The notes beneath the pieces are model-generated. The model made no database searches, was not told the DNA's origin, and was given only the letters and a program-made list of their open reading frames with translations. A DNA stretch of 64,000 bases from Dipetalonema caudispina (Eukaryota > Nematoda > Chromadorea > Rhabditida > Onchocercidae). The stretch lies in NCBI GenBank assembly GCA_013365325.1, contig JABVXV010000005.1, positions 310,001-374,000 on the forward strand, read 5' to 3'. The position numbers were made by a program, and so were the translations under genes. How positions within the stretch are numbered: the stretch's first letter is position 1; each line of letters opens with the position of its first letter. Of the stretch, positions 38,816 to 52,700 are shown piece after piece.

Positions 38816-41800
38816 TCACGAAGTGCGAATTAACACCGGCAACGAAGAGAATGGTATAAGTGGAGTTGATGAATTTAGAGCTGAGGCGATTGAATAACAT
38901 TCTAAAGCTTCTTCAAAACGCCCATCTTCCGATAGGATCAGCCCAAGCGCTTGCCATGAATCATTGTGTAACGGGTCAATCTGTACAACATCTCTGAAGA
39001 AAACGTGCAAATTTTTGATCGTCTAAATGAAACAGGTATAATGGTGTAAAAGTATACAACAGAAACAAAGGCTTCAGTATAAATAAATATAATGAAATCA
39101 CCTGGCCCAAAATTAAGCAAATGACTCAGGAAGTGAGCTCAAACGAGTAAGGGGTAAGTTTTTCATTGTTTCGCCAAAAATTATTAATTTTTGTTTTAAC
39201 ATGCAAAAAAAGTTATAAGATCACAAGGAATCGTTAAAACAGATAAATGTTCTATTTCTTTCATTTTAGAAAACTACAGTGGTCAATCCAAAAAAAATCC
39301 ATATGTCTTTTTTCCCAGGAATAAGATGCACATAACTATTAATTACCTCAAATAATAACACCCTTATTTGTAATCACTTACTAACCTCAACATTTTTTCA
39401 GCCATAGGAATATTTCCTTCCAATCTGTATATACGAGCTAAATGTCGCAGTGACGACACATGAGAAGGCGCTATTGCAAGTGCTCCCAATAGAGAAGCCT
39501 TTGCATCACTTCGTAAATGCTCACATTTTGCGCTATTCTTACACTTAGCCGCCCGAGCTGCTAATAAACGGCCCTGAAGCAGAAACTGTTGGTAGCAACT
39601 TTGCTAAAACATAAAAAAGACAACAACATGAACTGTTATGTGCAAGGCATAAAATCATTCCAATTTCTTCACTAACATACTTTAAAATGAATGCACCTAC
39701 ATGCAAAGAAAAAGTCATATTAGGAAAACCTAAAAATTCACATGATATAGAAGATGATATTATCCGAAAGCTTAAGTTTAGGAAACCTTGATATAGAGCG
39801 CTTGATATGAACTTGGGTATAAAGCAGATGCTTCCTCAATGCACGGTCGTACATCTTCCATACGGTCGAGATCAAGAAAAAGTTCAGCAAGTTCTAACCA
39901 AATATTTGCCTAGAATAAATGTAAAGCTTGCTCATACAAAAGTTTGTAAAACGAATACAGAAGGGCAGAAAATGCATAAATTATATGGTGGGACAAGAAG
40001 AAAAAACAAAAAAAAGAGATCTAGGAAAATGCTTCTGGTCGAATTTGATCGGAAAAAATTATAGAATTAGTAAAGCAAGACAGATACCTTCATCACGAAA
40101 TGTGTTTCTATAGTTCTTGATTGTCCGGAGTATAATGAAACAGTTGAAGTTCCATAATCGGATGTCCCTTGAGTTGTATACACTGACCCGCTATCTGAAA
40201 TACAGAAATTATAAAAAGATGATCACATCGAAGCTCAAAGCTTCGTGGATTTACAATACTTTCGGTGTAGAGAGAGATAATTTACACAAAAAAAAAAAAA
40301 GACTGACCTTAGAACTACACTGAGGAATTTGCAGGAATAGCAACCTCAAGCAACAGCATTATGTATTACAAGGCATTTTTTCTTCCGTACATTTTAATTG
40401 AAAAAATATAACTCACCGGTAGCATCGCCGGTTCCAACATTGGTAGACATGCTTGCAAGCGCAGATGATGATAAAATACCCAAGGAAGCAGCGGCAATGA
40501 ACGGTGTTGCGGTTACAGCATCACGACTGCTCACTGAACGCAGTAAACTTTCATTCCGTCCATTTTTTTGACTTTCTTCGCTGCCTGAAAACAAGACACT
40601 TGCCAGATCAATTTCATTCAATACTTTAATAAAAACGCGAAAATTGTAAAAGCACTACTTTTTTTCCTATATTTTTAGCATTCGTAAAAAATGATGCATT
40701 TACATTACACATATTTGAGAACAATGACGAAAGTAAAAGTTTTAAAACAAAAACAACAGTACCAGTTCGTGCAATATGTGCACTGGGTTCTTCAAAAAGA
40801 CTTGTCTCTCGACTTTTCCAAAAATATAACAAATGCTGTGATGATGCCAAAGCTTCATCAACACGACCTATTTGGAAAATCAATAATTTAGAAAATAACA
40901 AATCTACAATTCTCCATAATGATATACGAAATAAAACGTGTGTCATGCTGTGAAAATAACTGTTATATTTTGAAATGAATGACCATACGATGGGAGAAAA
41001 GATGGCAATATCTAAATAAACCGTTTCCTATGTTTCGAAAAATAACAAACAATCGATATTTTTTACAAGTTACAGAGAATTAATATTAAGTAGAGTTAAA
41101 TAAACACAATATTTGTTTTCTGCACTTTTTCAGAAAATTAAAATTTACCGAATTTAACTTCAAGCATCAATTTAAGCACAGTAAGTGGATAATTGGTCGG
41201 AAAATCTTCCAGCGCATCGATGATCAGTTCGAGTGCTGCTTTGTAATCTTTCTGGGCAGTAAAAATTAGTGCAAGAAGCATTATTGCGGGGAGCATTTCT
41301 GGATTCAACTCCAAGGTTCTTTCACACCAATCACGAGCTACTTGTAAATCACGAGCTGAAAAGCATTTTCAAAACTAGAAAAAAGAAAACAGAGGCTTAA
41401 CTTCAGACTTTGTCTGATCAAGGACAAACCGCAAATCTTTTCTGATAAAAATACAATACATTTCACTTTTCATTTATAATAATGAGCTCGTTTTGAAAAC
41501 CAATTATTTAAAATCTATCTTTCTTTTTTATATTCAACAGTTGAATGCAACAGTTTCCAATAGTTTGGAAAATTGACATATTTTTGCCAACGAATCTTTC
41601 AAAAACTTTCTTAAGAATTAGTAAAAACTCTTTACCAATAGCATGCTGTCGGGCACAGTAATAATGAGTTAGGTCATCATGTGGGTCCAATGCTGCAGCT
41701 TTTTCAAATAATTTTATCACTTCCAACCGCATCTCATTTCGACTGTTGTACCGAACTACCGTTTCTGCTTTCATGCTTCAAATAGTTCAATCACTTGCAT

Positions 41801-44800
41801 GGTAGAATTATAGAACCACAATTCGAAATGTGAAAGATCACTTTTCAGAGAGGCATGAAATGTCGCTTACGTATATTTTAGCATACTTGACAATTTCTTG
41901 TCATCTTTGCAAGTGAAACAATGTTTAATGGTCGAATTTGCATTCTTCAAAATCTTGATCCTATCCTTACAAAAAGCACAGACCTCCTTTAAACAAAACT
42001 TATTAAAAGTTCGAGAAAATAACTGATTCTGTTCGTTTATGACTTGACCAAACATATATAAATGAACAAGTGCGTACGTAAGTAGATGATTTGATTTAAA
42101 TTACTAACCCATACCTTAGTGCAATAGCTTTCAACAACAAACATCGTCCAGAAAGCCAATTCCCTTCGCATAATTCGAAAGCTTTTTCAGCAAAAGTTAT
42201 AGCTGAAATATAATCACAAAGTATATTGTTTTCCAGAAAAAAAATCAGCATAAAACACGTTCAGAACATTCAGACATATTTATTTGAAGAGGGATTAAAT
42301 TATAGCAAACAATCTCTTATAAAAAATGCTTCTACATGCTTGGTTTAAAAGACCTCTCACAGAATATAGTCTAGCATAGTCTAACGTGACTGGAGTTGCT
42401 CCAAATAAAAAAGCATTCTGTAATCACCGAAAAAGATAAATTTCTATAAACTACGACGTAATTCAAAAATCTTTTCAAAAATAACTTTCTTATTCTCTTA
42501 CCATCATCATATTGGCCAAGATGCTCAAGTGCAATGTTGGCAGCAAAAATATGCTGTGCAAGCGCACTATCATCATACTGCTCGATAGCTAAGCATTGTG
42601 ACAAGATCCTTGAAGCCCTCACATATCTTCCATGGCAAAGTAATGTCAAAGCGAACTGGAACCTGGAGAAGCAGGAAAAATTTTTGAGACTATTGAAAAT
42701 ATCTAAGAATTTTTCAACCAAAATATTAACTTACCATAAATATTTGTCTTCATTTGCAAATTTCATTGCTTTTTCATGAATACTTGATAAAAGTTCATAC
42801 TGTCGTAGAGCCGATAATACCTAAATGCATATCTCAAGTTGCTTAAGTATTTTCACAAATGCTCGCAGCAATTTCTGAGCAAATCGACGATTGCTTATGG
42901 GAGAATGCTGTTGTTTGAGATGCAAATTTTTCTCATTTTGGATTTCAACACGATGTTGCTCATCTTACAATCAAATGCATATTGCACATCTAATGTTGTA
43001 ATATTGCATACCTGCTAACTATAGCAATTAGAGTAGCAAACTGAAAACTACCAGCTGGGAAAAAAAACAAGGAAGGCAACGATTAATATTCACCTTCATG
43101 AATATATGGGAATTAATCTAGTAACGTGAATAGCATCAACACTGTTGTGTTCATTGTGCAAGACAAAGTTATTTAATCTTGAGATGTTACGAAAATATAA
43201 TTTAATTCCAGTTCTCAAGCATTAATCTAACTTAATTATCACTTTTCTGATATGATTTTTAATTTTTTTTTTTTTTTTTTTTTGTAGCGCTTGTAGAAAC
43301 AGTACACTGTGTTATGAGGTCATAAACCTAAGAATCAGAGATTTCCTTCTTTAAGAACCTTAGAAACATATACTGTTTTGCATAATTACTCCCTAAATGG
43401 AAAAATGTCTTGCGTTGATCACTAGGATATTGTATAAAATGACGAGACTATTATTTAAATGTTTCTAAAGAAAAGTATAGAATCGAACCAAAGTGAGTAA
43501 ATTGTACACTGATTTCGCCACGTGTAGTGAATTTTGACGACTGGCAGCCAACTCTTCGGCTCGGTTCAATACGACGTCTTTTGTCGCTAGAACCTAAAAT
43601 AAAATGATATCTAAACAATAACATTCCACTTATATTTATGTATTTTCTACAAATTAAAGAACTGTCATTTATTTACCTCGCTAATTAGTAATAGTAACAA
43701 TATTTCTTCAATCCTCGAAGCGGGTAAAAAATAATTCCTATGTGATCCAGTATAAAACCTGCAAAAAATATCCAGCTCCACTATTTTAAAATCAAAAACA
43801 GAGAACAGTTTCATGAATAATTTAGCATGGCTGGTTGAGATGCGACAATCTAAACGGCATTATGTGATTGCCCATCAAGGATGGTAACTGTAATTCGTTT
43901 AACAGTAAGTTATTCAGCACAATTTTCTGTGGTTTAAGAATCATAAAAGAATCAGAAAGAGATCGTACCGAACTGTGGGAAGATATTTATACTTGAACTA
44001 TATTATTTTTTCATATCATTTCTTTATTACCCAGTACTATTAATGATTTTAAAGTCCCCTAATTAAACACTTGAGAAAATCAATTTGTTAGAAAACCTCA
44101 AGTTTTGTGATTTTGTGCTAACAGATTGCGACTCCATGTAACCAGAATCCGGCATACCTCTGATCAACACTTCTGCTAATTGTCGGCTTAATCTGAAAAT
44201 CTGCTCAATTACAGATTGAAAAATTGAAGCTTATATGAAAAACAATAAAATAGCTTTTTGTCTCCAGCCCATCTACAAACTTTTATGACCAAATTTCGAC
44301 AACTTTTAAAGATGGAGGATGGATTGAAAGTTCCTCACACCTTTGCTGTAATTTTTCGCCTACTGCTTTATCGCCCAGTGATGTCATAATTCGGCGGTAC
44401 CATTCAACTCCTTCATCATCCCATGGTCTATCAATCAAATTATGTCTTAGACGTAACAAGGGCACTCTTTCTAGTGTTGTTTCCAGCAACTCTCCTATAA
44501 AAATTTTGAATACAAAATAATTTATTATAAACACAGCGCTATGATTTTTTTAGGGTCATAAATTGGAGTAACTTTATAGCTCCTCATATGTCAATTATTG
44601 CAAATGAACTAAAAATTAAAATAGAGATGAATGATGATAAAGCAATTGAAGAAGTAACATGTCATAATTACCCATTCTATCAACATGCTGCTTTCCATTT
44701 GTCCCATTGCCGCTTGATGAAAGCATACCATTTCCTAAAGTTTCATAACAGTAAACAAAATCAATAATAAAATCGATTTTCATTGCAACAATTTGTGAGT

Positions 44801-46092
44801 AGAAGGAAAAGCACTAACTGCTCTGTAAATTTATTGACTTTTCGAGCTCCTGGATATATGATATTGCAAGTTCGGCTGACTTTTCAAAACAGAAAAGTGC
44901 CCTCATCTGTGATTTTTCTAAATCTGGCTTCCTCAAACGCTTCATCGTTGCCTCTATGGAAAACCCTTGAAAATCATAGCTGAACGAATTTTCTTTACAA
45001 CTAAAAAGTAACATAATATGTTCTTAAATGTAGTAATCAAAACGTCGTAAATTTTAAAGATGTTTTTGTTCTTCATTACAAAATCATTATATAGGATCTC
45101 CGAATGGACAAACTTCTGTTTTCCTCATTATCTTTTCAGGAAAAGCATAAGTTTCTAGACCTACTTATCCAAAATTGCCGGATCTTTACAGATTCTCCAA
45201 AGAAATTCCATCGTTTAAAAAATCAAACCTTTTATAGCATAAGCTTCAGCAACTAAGCGGAGATCGCGTAGTGATTCAAAGGGTGTGTCGCCGAATTCTA
45301 ATCGAGAATTTTCAATATCCTGCATCGCTTGTTCATATTCTGCGCTGTAAAAAATACCCGTGAGTCCGGTGAATATAAAATTCAGTAATTCAATTCAAAA
45401 AACTATGAAATCCCTTAAAACTTTCCCCTTTTGACACTGATGTTAACAAAAGTAATTAAGGAAATGAATTTTAGGAACTAATCTTACATCATAATTGCCC
45501 TATGTGATATTTACTATACCGCCGAAAATCAAAAATTGATTTCACAACGGAAATAATGGAGAATACCAATAATAATGTAATTTTGCAAGTAGTAAATTCG
45601 CCTCCAAATAAATTGTCGACTTTTCGGCCACTGATGATTGCAGTGTATTGTATAGAAGTTTTGCTGCTTTTTCCAAATGCTTCTTATTTTCTGCTTTTGA
45701 TTCCAGAAGTTCTGAAGGGAGATATTTTTTCCTTTTTTTTGTCCAAAATCATAGTACAAAATCTCTAAAAGTTATTCCAGCAAAAGAGTCCTATCGCAGT
45801 ACGGAAGTGACCATGATAATGTGATGGATCACAATGCTTTCTGAACTATCTACAGCAATGAATGATGGTTAACCTAACTTCTGCCTTTTTCAATTTACAA
45901 AAATCTACCCGAGCTTTGCTCGATAAACGATTCAATGATGTATTCCGCTTGCAATAAATCTCCATACTGCTGCATTCCACTATTTTTGGAACGCACAGAA
46001 AGTAGAACATCGCCCAGTCTTCTCCAATTACACTCCGAACGACATTTGTCCACTTCCGCTTCTAATCTGCTTCCCTTTAATTTCGAACTCAT
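38816..46092 (-). CDS. ttc-7: Tetratricopeptide repeat protein 7 (TTC7), PI4KIII-alpha complex scaffold
   Basis: TTC7 binds EFR3 and FAM126 and holds phosphatidylinositol 4-kinase III alpha at the plasma membrane. Twenty exons close in phase at 886 aa (human TTC7A/B 858/843): 46092-45909, 45711-45567, 45344-45229, 44953-44819, 44734-44672, 44494-44341, 44192-44097, 43758-43677, 43593-43489, 42820-42735, 42662-42502, 42202-42115, 41775-41636, 41355-41149, 40867-40763, 40584-40417, 40194-40088, 39909-39787, 39603-39386, 38993-38816. Matches to the family run the whole length: N-terminal GSRLEAEVDKCRSECNW, then ERVPLLRLRHNLIDRPW, RQLAEVLIRGM, EEILLLLLISE, TPR units such as KAAALDPHDDLTHYYCARQ and AALELIIDALEDFPTNYPL, and the C-terminal WQALGLILSEDGRFEEALEC with TPLIPFSSLPVL. 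A Ser/Thr/Ala-rich insert (exons 40584-40417 and 40194-40088) sits where the human proteins also have a low-complexity loop. The fourth exon's acceptor (CCATAG at 44954) is the least certain junction. Confidence 0.94.
43263..43283. repeat. Poly(T) run in a ttc-7 intron
   Basis: A homopolymer of about 21 T on the plus strand within the intron between the ttc-7 exons ending at 43489 and starting at 42820. Confidence 0.8.
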
Positions 46093-49000
46093 CAATTCTG
46101 CAATAATCCTTGATCAGATAACCACCACTAATTCCTATCATTATATATACGAAATAGCGACAAAATACGAAAAAGGCGCATGTTATATCCTACCCTTTAG
46201 CCTAGAAAATACTCATGACGGAGAGATGGATGACAACTCCCGGGAAACTCTCAGAAATAATACCCCGAAGAAAGAGTTCTTCTAGACTTGGCCACACCCC
46301 CGAGCGCATGTTTTCGTTTTAAGAGCACTTACTTCAAGTTCGGTTGTAGTTCGTATTCAAATTAATTCGAATTACTTTTCCTTCAAGTGAATTAAAGGAC
46401 AAAAACATCGTGATTTACAAAAAGAATAATGATTAATTCATCAATGTAGAAGTACCTCGGATGACCCCCCGGTAAAGGTCATATGCCGTATCACATACAT
46501 ATATAAATGAATGATTACTATTATTGTTATATCTCAATGAAATGCAAGTGTCAAAATATCCAAATGAATTTTTATTTAAGCAATTGATACTCCATAAGCT
46601 TGTTGAATAAGGTCAAATAGGAACAAGAACTATTGTTTTACTGAGGATTTTATCCTACTGAGGTAATCATATAGAAACCATATTTCAAACAGATACAAAC
46701 TCTTTTACACAAATAATGGAAAGGGCTCTTACCTATCTATCCAATCCGATACAGTCTAACATCGAAGTCGAAATATTATATCAAAGGTTCATTTCGAAAC
46801 GACAATTTTTGCAATACGACACTTCCCTTATAATTAAGTTTCAAAACTTTTTCATTAACTGTAAGAAAATTGACCTTCAAATTTTTGTTGTGGTGCATCA
46901 TATGGTAACTGTTGAAGTAACCGCTGCAATGAGCCTCTTTTCATCAATTGATGCCAAATATTTTGTTGGAAAGAAATGGTTAATAAGCGGATTTTTCATC
47001 TACTTGAAGAAGTCACCTTTGCATTTTTGTTTTTAATATCACTCCTATTCTATCTGATAATCAAGCAGGGAAGGTTACTATTAAATCAAAAATTCAAATT
47101 TAATTTAACTTGTTCCTATTGTTAGCACTAGAATGTTGTTCAATTGATTCTGTAATAATAATAATAATATCAACTTGGAAGTATACAAGCACGAAGTACT
47201 TTTTTTCCTATTTATCAAAAAGCATAAAATTATATTTGGTATCGGTCGAGAATTGAGAATTTCGCAATAACATAGAATATTCCAAATGTGACAACTGTAT
47301 GAAAAGGAGATTTTAATTCAAAAAACTCGAATTATACAAATATTTACTTTCAGAATATGACAATAATAATTGCAGAGTACTGTGACAGCAAATATTAAAA
47401 AAATTTATTCTGTCCATTCAACGCAACTGTTTGTTCTATCTCTCTCATTAATGTGTGATTGGTATGAATGAAATTTTGAAATCACGTGATAGAGAAATGT
47501 CGTCAATTGTAATTATGTTCTCAGATTTTCTGGAAAATTTTTCACATTTGGATCCCGCAATCATAAGTGACAAATAGGAAAAAGGTTTATCATTCATCGT
47601 TATTAATTAACAAAACATCTTTGTAATTTTTTAATTGGATAAAATTAACAATAAAAGGACGGAAAGCAATTAGTGAAATTCAGCAGCTGTAGTCAATCCC
47701 TGCTACAAGACGGTAAGACATGAGCATGACCAAAACCTTAATCGGAAGGTTCGGATAGCGTTAGGTTCCAATGTCTCTTCATATGTTCCACAATAATCCT
47801 ATATTATTATTACAAAGATTAAGTAAGATCTTTGTATGACAAATTATTTTATCACCTTTTGGAAGTCAAAAGCGACCTGTAAAAATAGAAATCACATAAA
47901 TTTCCGCATATTGATTAAAATGAAATAAAAACGATGCCTTCAGAATATTACCAATAGATAACGTGTCCTTCTTCGTATTTTCCTTTTATTTGCACCAATG
48001 ACGTTTACGTTTACATACAGATAATCATTTTCGTTATAAAACGAATACGGAAAATTAACAAAATCATAATTAGGTGGGTTTATCACATAACAACTCGTTC
48101 AACTTCGTCAAATTTTCGAATTAACACGTTTCTGGGAAAAAGCTCGACATAATTTACATACAATTTATGTGTGGAATTTTGAGTTTTTACACAATCTGTT
48201 AGTCCGAACTCTCTTTCTAGCCTACAGTTATTGCTAACGTCAAAAAACCAAAGAGTACAAATTGTTGGACAAAATTAGTATTCATCAAAATCGGAAGAGC
48301 AGTAGTTCTAAAAACTAATAATAGAGAAAGAATTCTTATCAAATTCTAGATTTACTTCTGAAGATTTTTAAAATTCAAAAAACTCTGTTCCAACTTCCTT
48401 AATGCAACGTTACAGAACTTTCCCATCAAGAACTGATTGAATCAACATCCGAAAGAATGAATCATGGTAAGCAGATCAATCGTTTTGACAATACAGTTAA
48501 CCAACAATATCATGAAGAGAAGTTGCAAATTACAAGGAGTGGAAACGACGATTGAATGCGCCCATGACCGGCATTTTTAAGAATACAATCTTGAAGTACA
48601 CCGCACACTTCGCAATTTGTGCTTGCTGCCTTTTCTGCTTATGTTGCAGTTTTGTTATTTCAAAGCTACTGTGATAGTTATTATGCCTTCTAACTATCTC
48701 GCTCATGTAATTTTTGATATCTAGTAAATAAGACATCAAAGAATGGCACTTCCTATGATGAAACTAATTCATCAGAGCCTTCTACATTTTGATAAAAGTG
48801 TCACTACTTTAAGTGTAATTTCACTGAGAATTTCCCGTTAACTTTTAGAATCTACGGAATATTCAGAAAAAATGACATCACTATAGCATGGTAAGATAGA
48901 CCATGAATACACAAGAAATACAGAATTAGAGAGAGAACGAGGGGAAAAAAAAACATGCAATACACTTGAATAAGTTTTAGAAAAATGAAAACTATAATAT

Positions 49001-49756
49001 CAACATAATCTAGCGAATCTGTCAACAGCTACATCCAGCCCTAAACGCTTTAAAAACATGTGTTGGGCGATTGATTGCCTGCTATTCCGAAGTACTGAGT
49101 CCAAGCCCTCCAAAGCCAGACCATATTCCTTTAACCCATATATTCATACGATCAATTACTTGATTCACTTCCACTTTATTTTCTTTCTCCGAACCATTAG
49201 TTACGGGCATTTTTCTTGTTTTTTGGAAATACTTCGACAGCAACTCTCTCAACTGCATAAAAATTTGGACAAAGATTTAACAACAAGGCAGACTTAGTAA
49301 TCACGGAATGTTGATAAAATAATCACGTTATGCATGAGACCGATCTAGAGGTAGCAAACTAGATCCAGCACTAAAGCGCCTCGGGAAAAGAAAAATGAGT
49401 TGTAAACGTGTTTTTTGGAAGTTTCTAATGCCATTTAAATGTCCAAACAGTTTTCTAAATATTCTTAACGATTGAGGCAGATAAGTGTCTATAGATCCTT
49501 TATAGTTATAATCATATTGCAATTTCAAAGTATCATAAACAAGACTTACGATACATCTTGAAAGCACATTACCGATTTCCCAGCCATGAAAGATACCTTA
49601 GTTTCAGGAACACTTAAGAATCATAAATCCATGTAGAATCGAAGCACATCTCATCTACACTGCTTCTTTATTGCAACAAAAAATTCACAAGCAGTGCAAC
49701 CTGAGGCGCTTTCTAGTATGTGGCAGCGAAAATAATGATCAAGCAACTGATAATTA
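46093..49756. other. Intergenic region between set-2 and ttc-7
   Basis: About 3.7 kb that should contain the set-2 3' UTR at its right side and the ttc-7 promoter at its left. Open frames of up to 106 codons are rich in F/I/K/N and lack plausible splice partners. I see no further gene. Confidence 0.55.
49677..49682 (-). terminator. AATAAA polyadenylation signal of set-2
   Basis: A canonical AATAAA hexamer on the minus strand lies about 75 bases after the set-2 stop codon, a normal spacing for a short nematode 3' UTR. Confidence 0.6.
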
Positions 49757-52700
49757 CTAATTTAAAGATCCACGACATCCTGGTGCCCCACATAGGCAAT
49801 CAATTTTGTCCTCTTCAATCGGGAACTTATAGTCATACGTTATTTCATCGCCTTTATTGATTGCCAATTTGCTATAGATAACGATGCGTTTTTCGCCATC
49901 TACTACAACAATTTTTGCATAACAGTTTGGTTGGCATGAATGATTTATGAATCGTGCCAAATTTCCCATTTGCGTAGCATCGATGACCTGCAGAATCCTC
50001 AATTAAAAAATAAGTCAAGTTTGAATCATAAATCCATCTAACAGAAGCCCTTCTTGATACGACAAGAGTGGTTTATGAATAGTACTGCTCGTAATATCGA
50101 AAACAGTATCGGCAGTAGAACAATATATAATGAATAACAACTACTTTGCTAATATCATGACTATAGGAACATACTCGAATTTCACATAATAGCTTCTAGA
50201 AACTGAAGATAAATTTGAAGCGAACTAGCTTACATTATCAGAATCGATACGGAACAAATAGCTCGAGCCCATGCCACGTCGCTCGTAACGTTTTTCGCGT
50301 TCATCCGCCACTGTCGGCCGTATTTTCTGTCCGATATACTCAACAATCATCTCATCCGGAGCGATTGCTTCCAACGCATACAAACCCCAACCATGGATAC
50401 GAGATCGAGCAAACTTGATTAGCTTCTTACGGAACTGAAACAAAAATCCAAAAATAAAAGAAAAAACAACAGGTTTAAAAGTTAAAATTACTTTTACTTG
50501 TTTATCAAACGTGTTTACGAAACATGAACATGTCGTATGTGCAACCTAGCAAATGTTTTGAGCTGGGATTTTTAAGCCATAATACTTAGTTTTTAACTCA
50601 AACTCCATCTGACAATTATTCATCTGACAATTCATCGGACAACTTCTGGCATAGCCTAAAAGATATTTCGAGTTAGACCCTTATAAACAAGACCTTAGAA
50701 ATAATATAATTTACTTTACAACCAGAAAAAATAAGAGCAGAATTAGAAGGAACAACAAGAAGACTAAGTCATATTATGTGTAGCAAATATCTCGACTCAG
50801 AACTTTAAAACCACACTGTTTAGTTCAAACGATAACAGTAGAGAATCTTATTTATTCCAGTTCCAGTCCAGTATCAAAGAATCAAGAAGATAATTCCCCT
50901 CAAACACCATTTCTTTTTTCATCATCTATACACTGTTCATTATATTGGCTTGTGTGGCTATCACAATTAATGCTAACTTTTCCGTTAATAACTACAAGCC
51001 ATTATGATTGTAAATAACATATATAATAACTCCAGAAAAGAGAGTGAATACCCTTTAACCTACAACGATAGCAAATAACGGTAATGTTATACAAATTATT
51101 GCTAAGCTATATAGAAATATTTTATGTACTATGAGAATAAGATTCAAAATCATCACACCTCGTGAACAACGAAGAAGTTTCAATCCGGTTTTTTTCTTCT
51201 GTTTTTTTTTTTAATTTCACATTCACTAATAAATGCCTAAGAAAGCATTCTTTTGAAATACAATCTAAACAGTTTACCTTCAGCTGGTTAACTTTGAATA
51301 TATCCGACGAGGTATCACCCATTGATGTCAATAAACGACGATTCATACTTCGTGCTTCTCGCGTAGACTGCATCAAATATCGAGCTTTTTCATCATCCTG
51401 TAAATGCAGCCATAAGCAATCTTACTCTCATTGAATGTTCCATTAATAACATTATCCTGGAAATAATACGCAAAGTCGTGTCGTCTCTTTACCAAACTAC
51501 ACTGCTCATTTCTTAATGATGGCATTTTGATAGTCTTTCATTAAACATTTATGAGATATAAGAAAGTAAAACATCAGCCGATGATATATCAATGTATTTG
51601 AACATCAGCAATTTACAACAGTGAATATGAACCAATTCATTGTTATATATTTTTGATCACATGCTCCTCACTATAGCAGTACGTGTTAATTAAATATGAT
51701 ATTTGAATCACACCTTTTCATTTATTTCCGTTAAGAAAACATCGGGTCGTCGTAAAACACCTCTCTTTTCCTTGTGGGACAATTTATAATAGCCTTCTGT
51801 ACGGGCACATCCCGATGAATGCGGTACTACACCTTCTAGCTGCAGTAAAAATAGGTTAATATATAGATGTATGCATGGCACTGTAATCTTCAGGAACTCT
51901 GCTAATTTAATAAAAGTTGCGTGACTTTTGAACCATTCTTTCTACATTTCATAAAGATGCGAGAACTTGCCTCAGGATCATCGTAATAATAAATATTTTT
52001 TCCAATTTTCTTCGGTTTATCCTATAAAAAGAATATTCAGTAACAAAAAAAAAATATATATATATATATTCTTTTTACTGTCAAATCACAATTTCCTACA
52101 GTTACTTGATAAAGTAGCAAAGCTAACTTAACTTCATTCAAATATATTAGTAATTTCTAACCAATAGATGGACTTCTGACGCTTTTCTCGGTGGCACCCA
52201 GTACAATTTTCTACTCCATGTTGCCGTCCCATCATTCTGCATTTCATGAAATGCTTTTTCCAAAAACATCAAGTCCTCTGCATCCAGGCCTTCCTTGAAA
52301 ATGCGAAGCCTTGAGTCATATGATTTCACAAGATAAAAATAAAATTTCCAAGTTAAAATCTTATTTTCTGCTAATCATCACGCTATTCCTTTCTTTTCAA
52401 TTCTATCTATAAACCAACAATAAAAAAGTTAAGAACCGAAGTTCAAATAAAGCCAACTTTTTCAAATTTCCAGAAGATCTCTTTTTCTTCTTCAGGAGTT
52501 CGTTTCTCCCACTGTTTTGCTGGTTTCCAACTTGTCTCCCATGCAAGTTGCTCCACGTTAACGGGTGGTGGAAGTAGCGAAGCAAGTTCATTTCGATAGC
52601 ATCGTTTCTTTACTTTTGCTGCAATTTTAAAATAACCATCTTCAAAAAGATTTCTAAAGTATTTTAGTTTACCCTTAGTGTATTCCTAAGATATTTATGA

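Noticed and set aside
49328..49567. 79-codon minus-strand frame downstream of set-2
   Set aside because: It lies past the set-2 stop and polyadenylation signal, has no splice partners and no recognisable motif.
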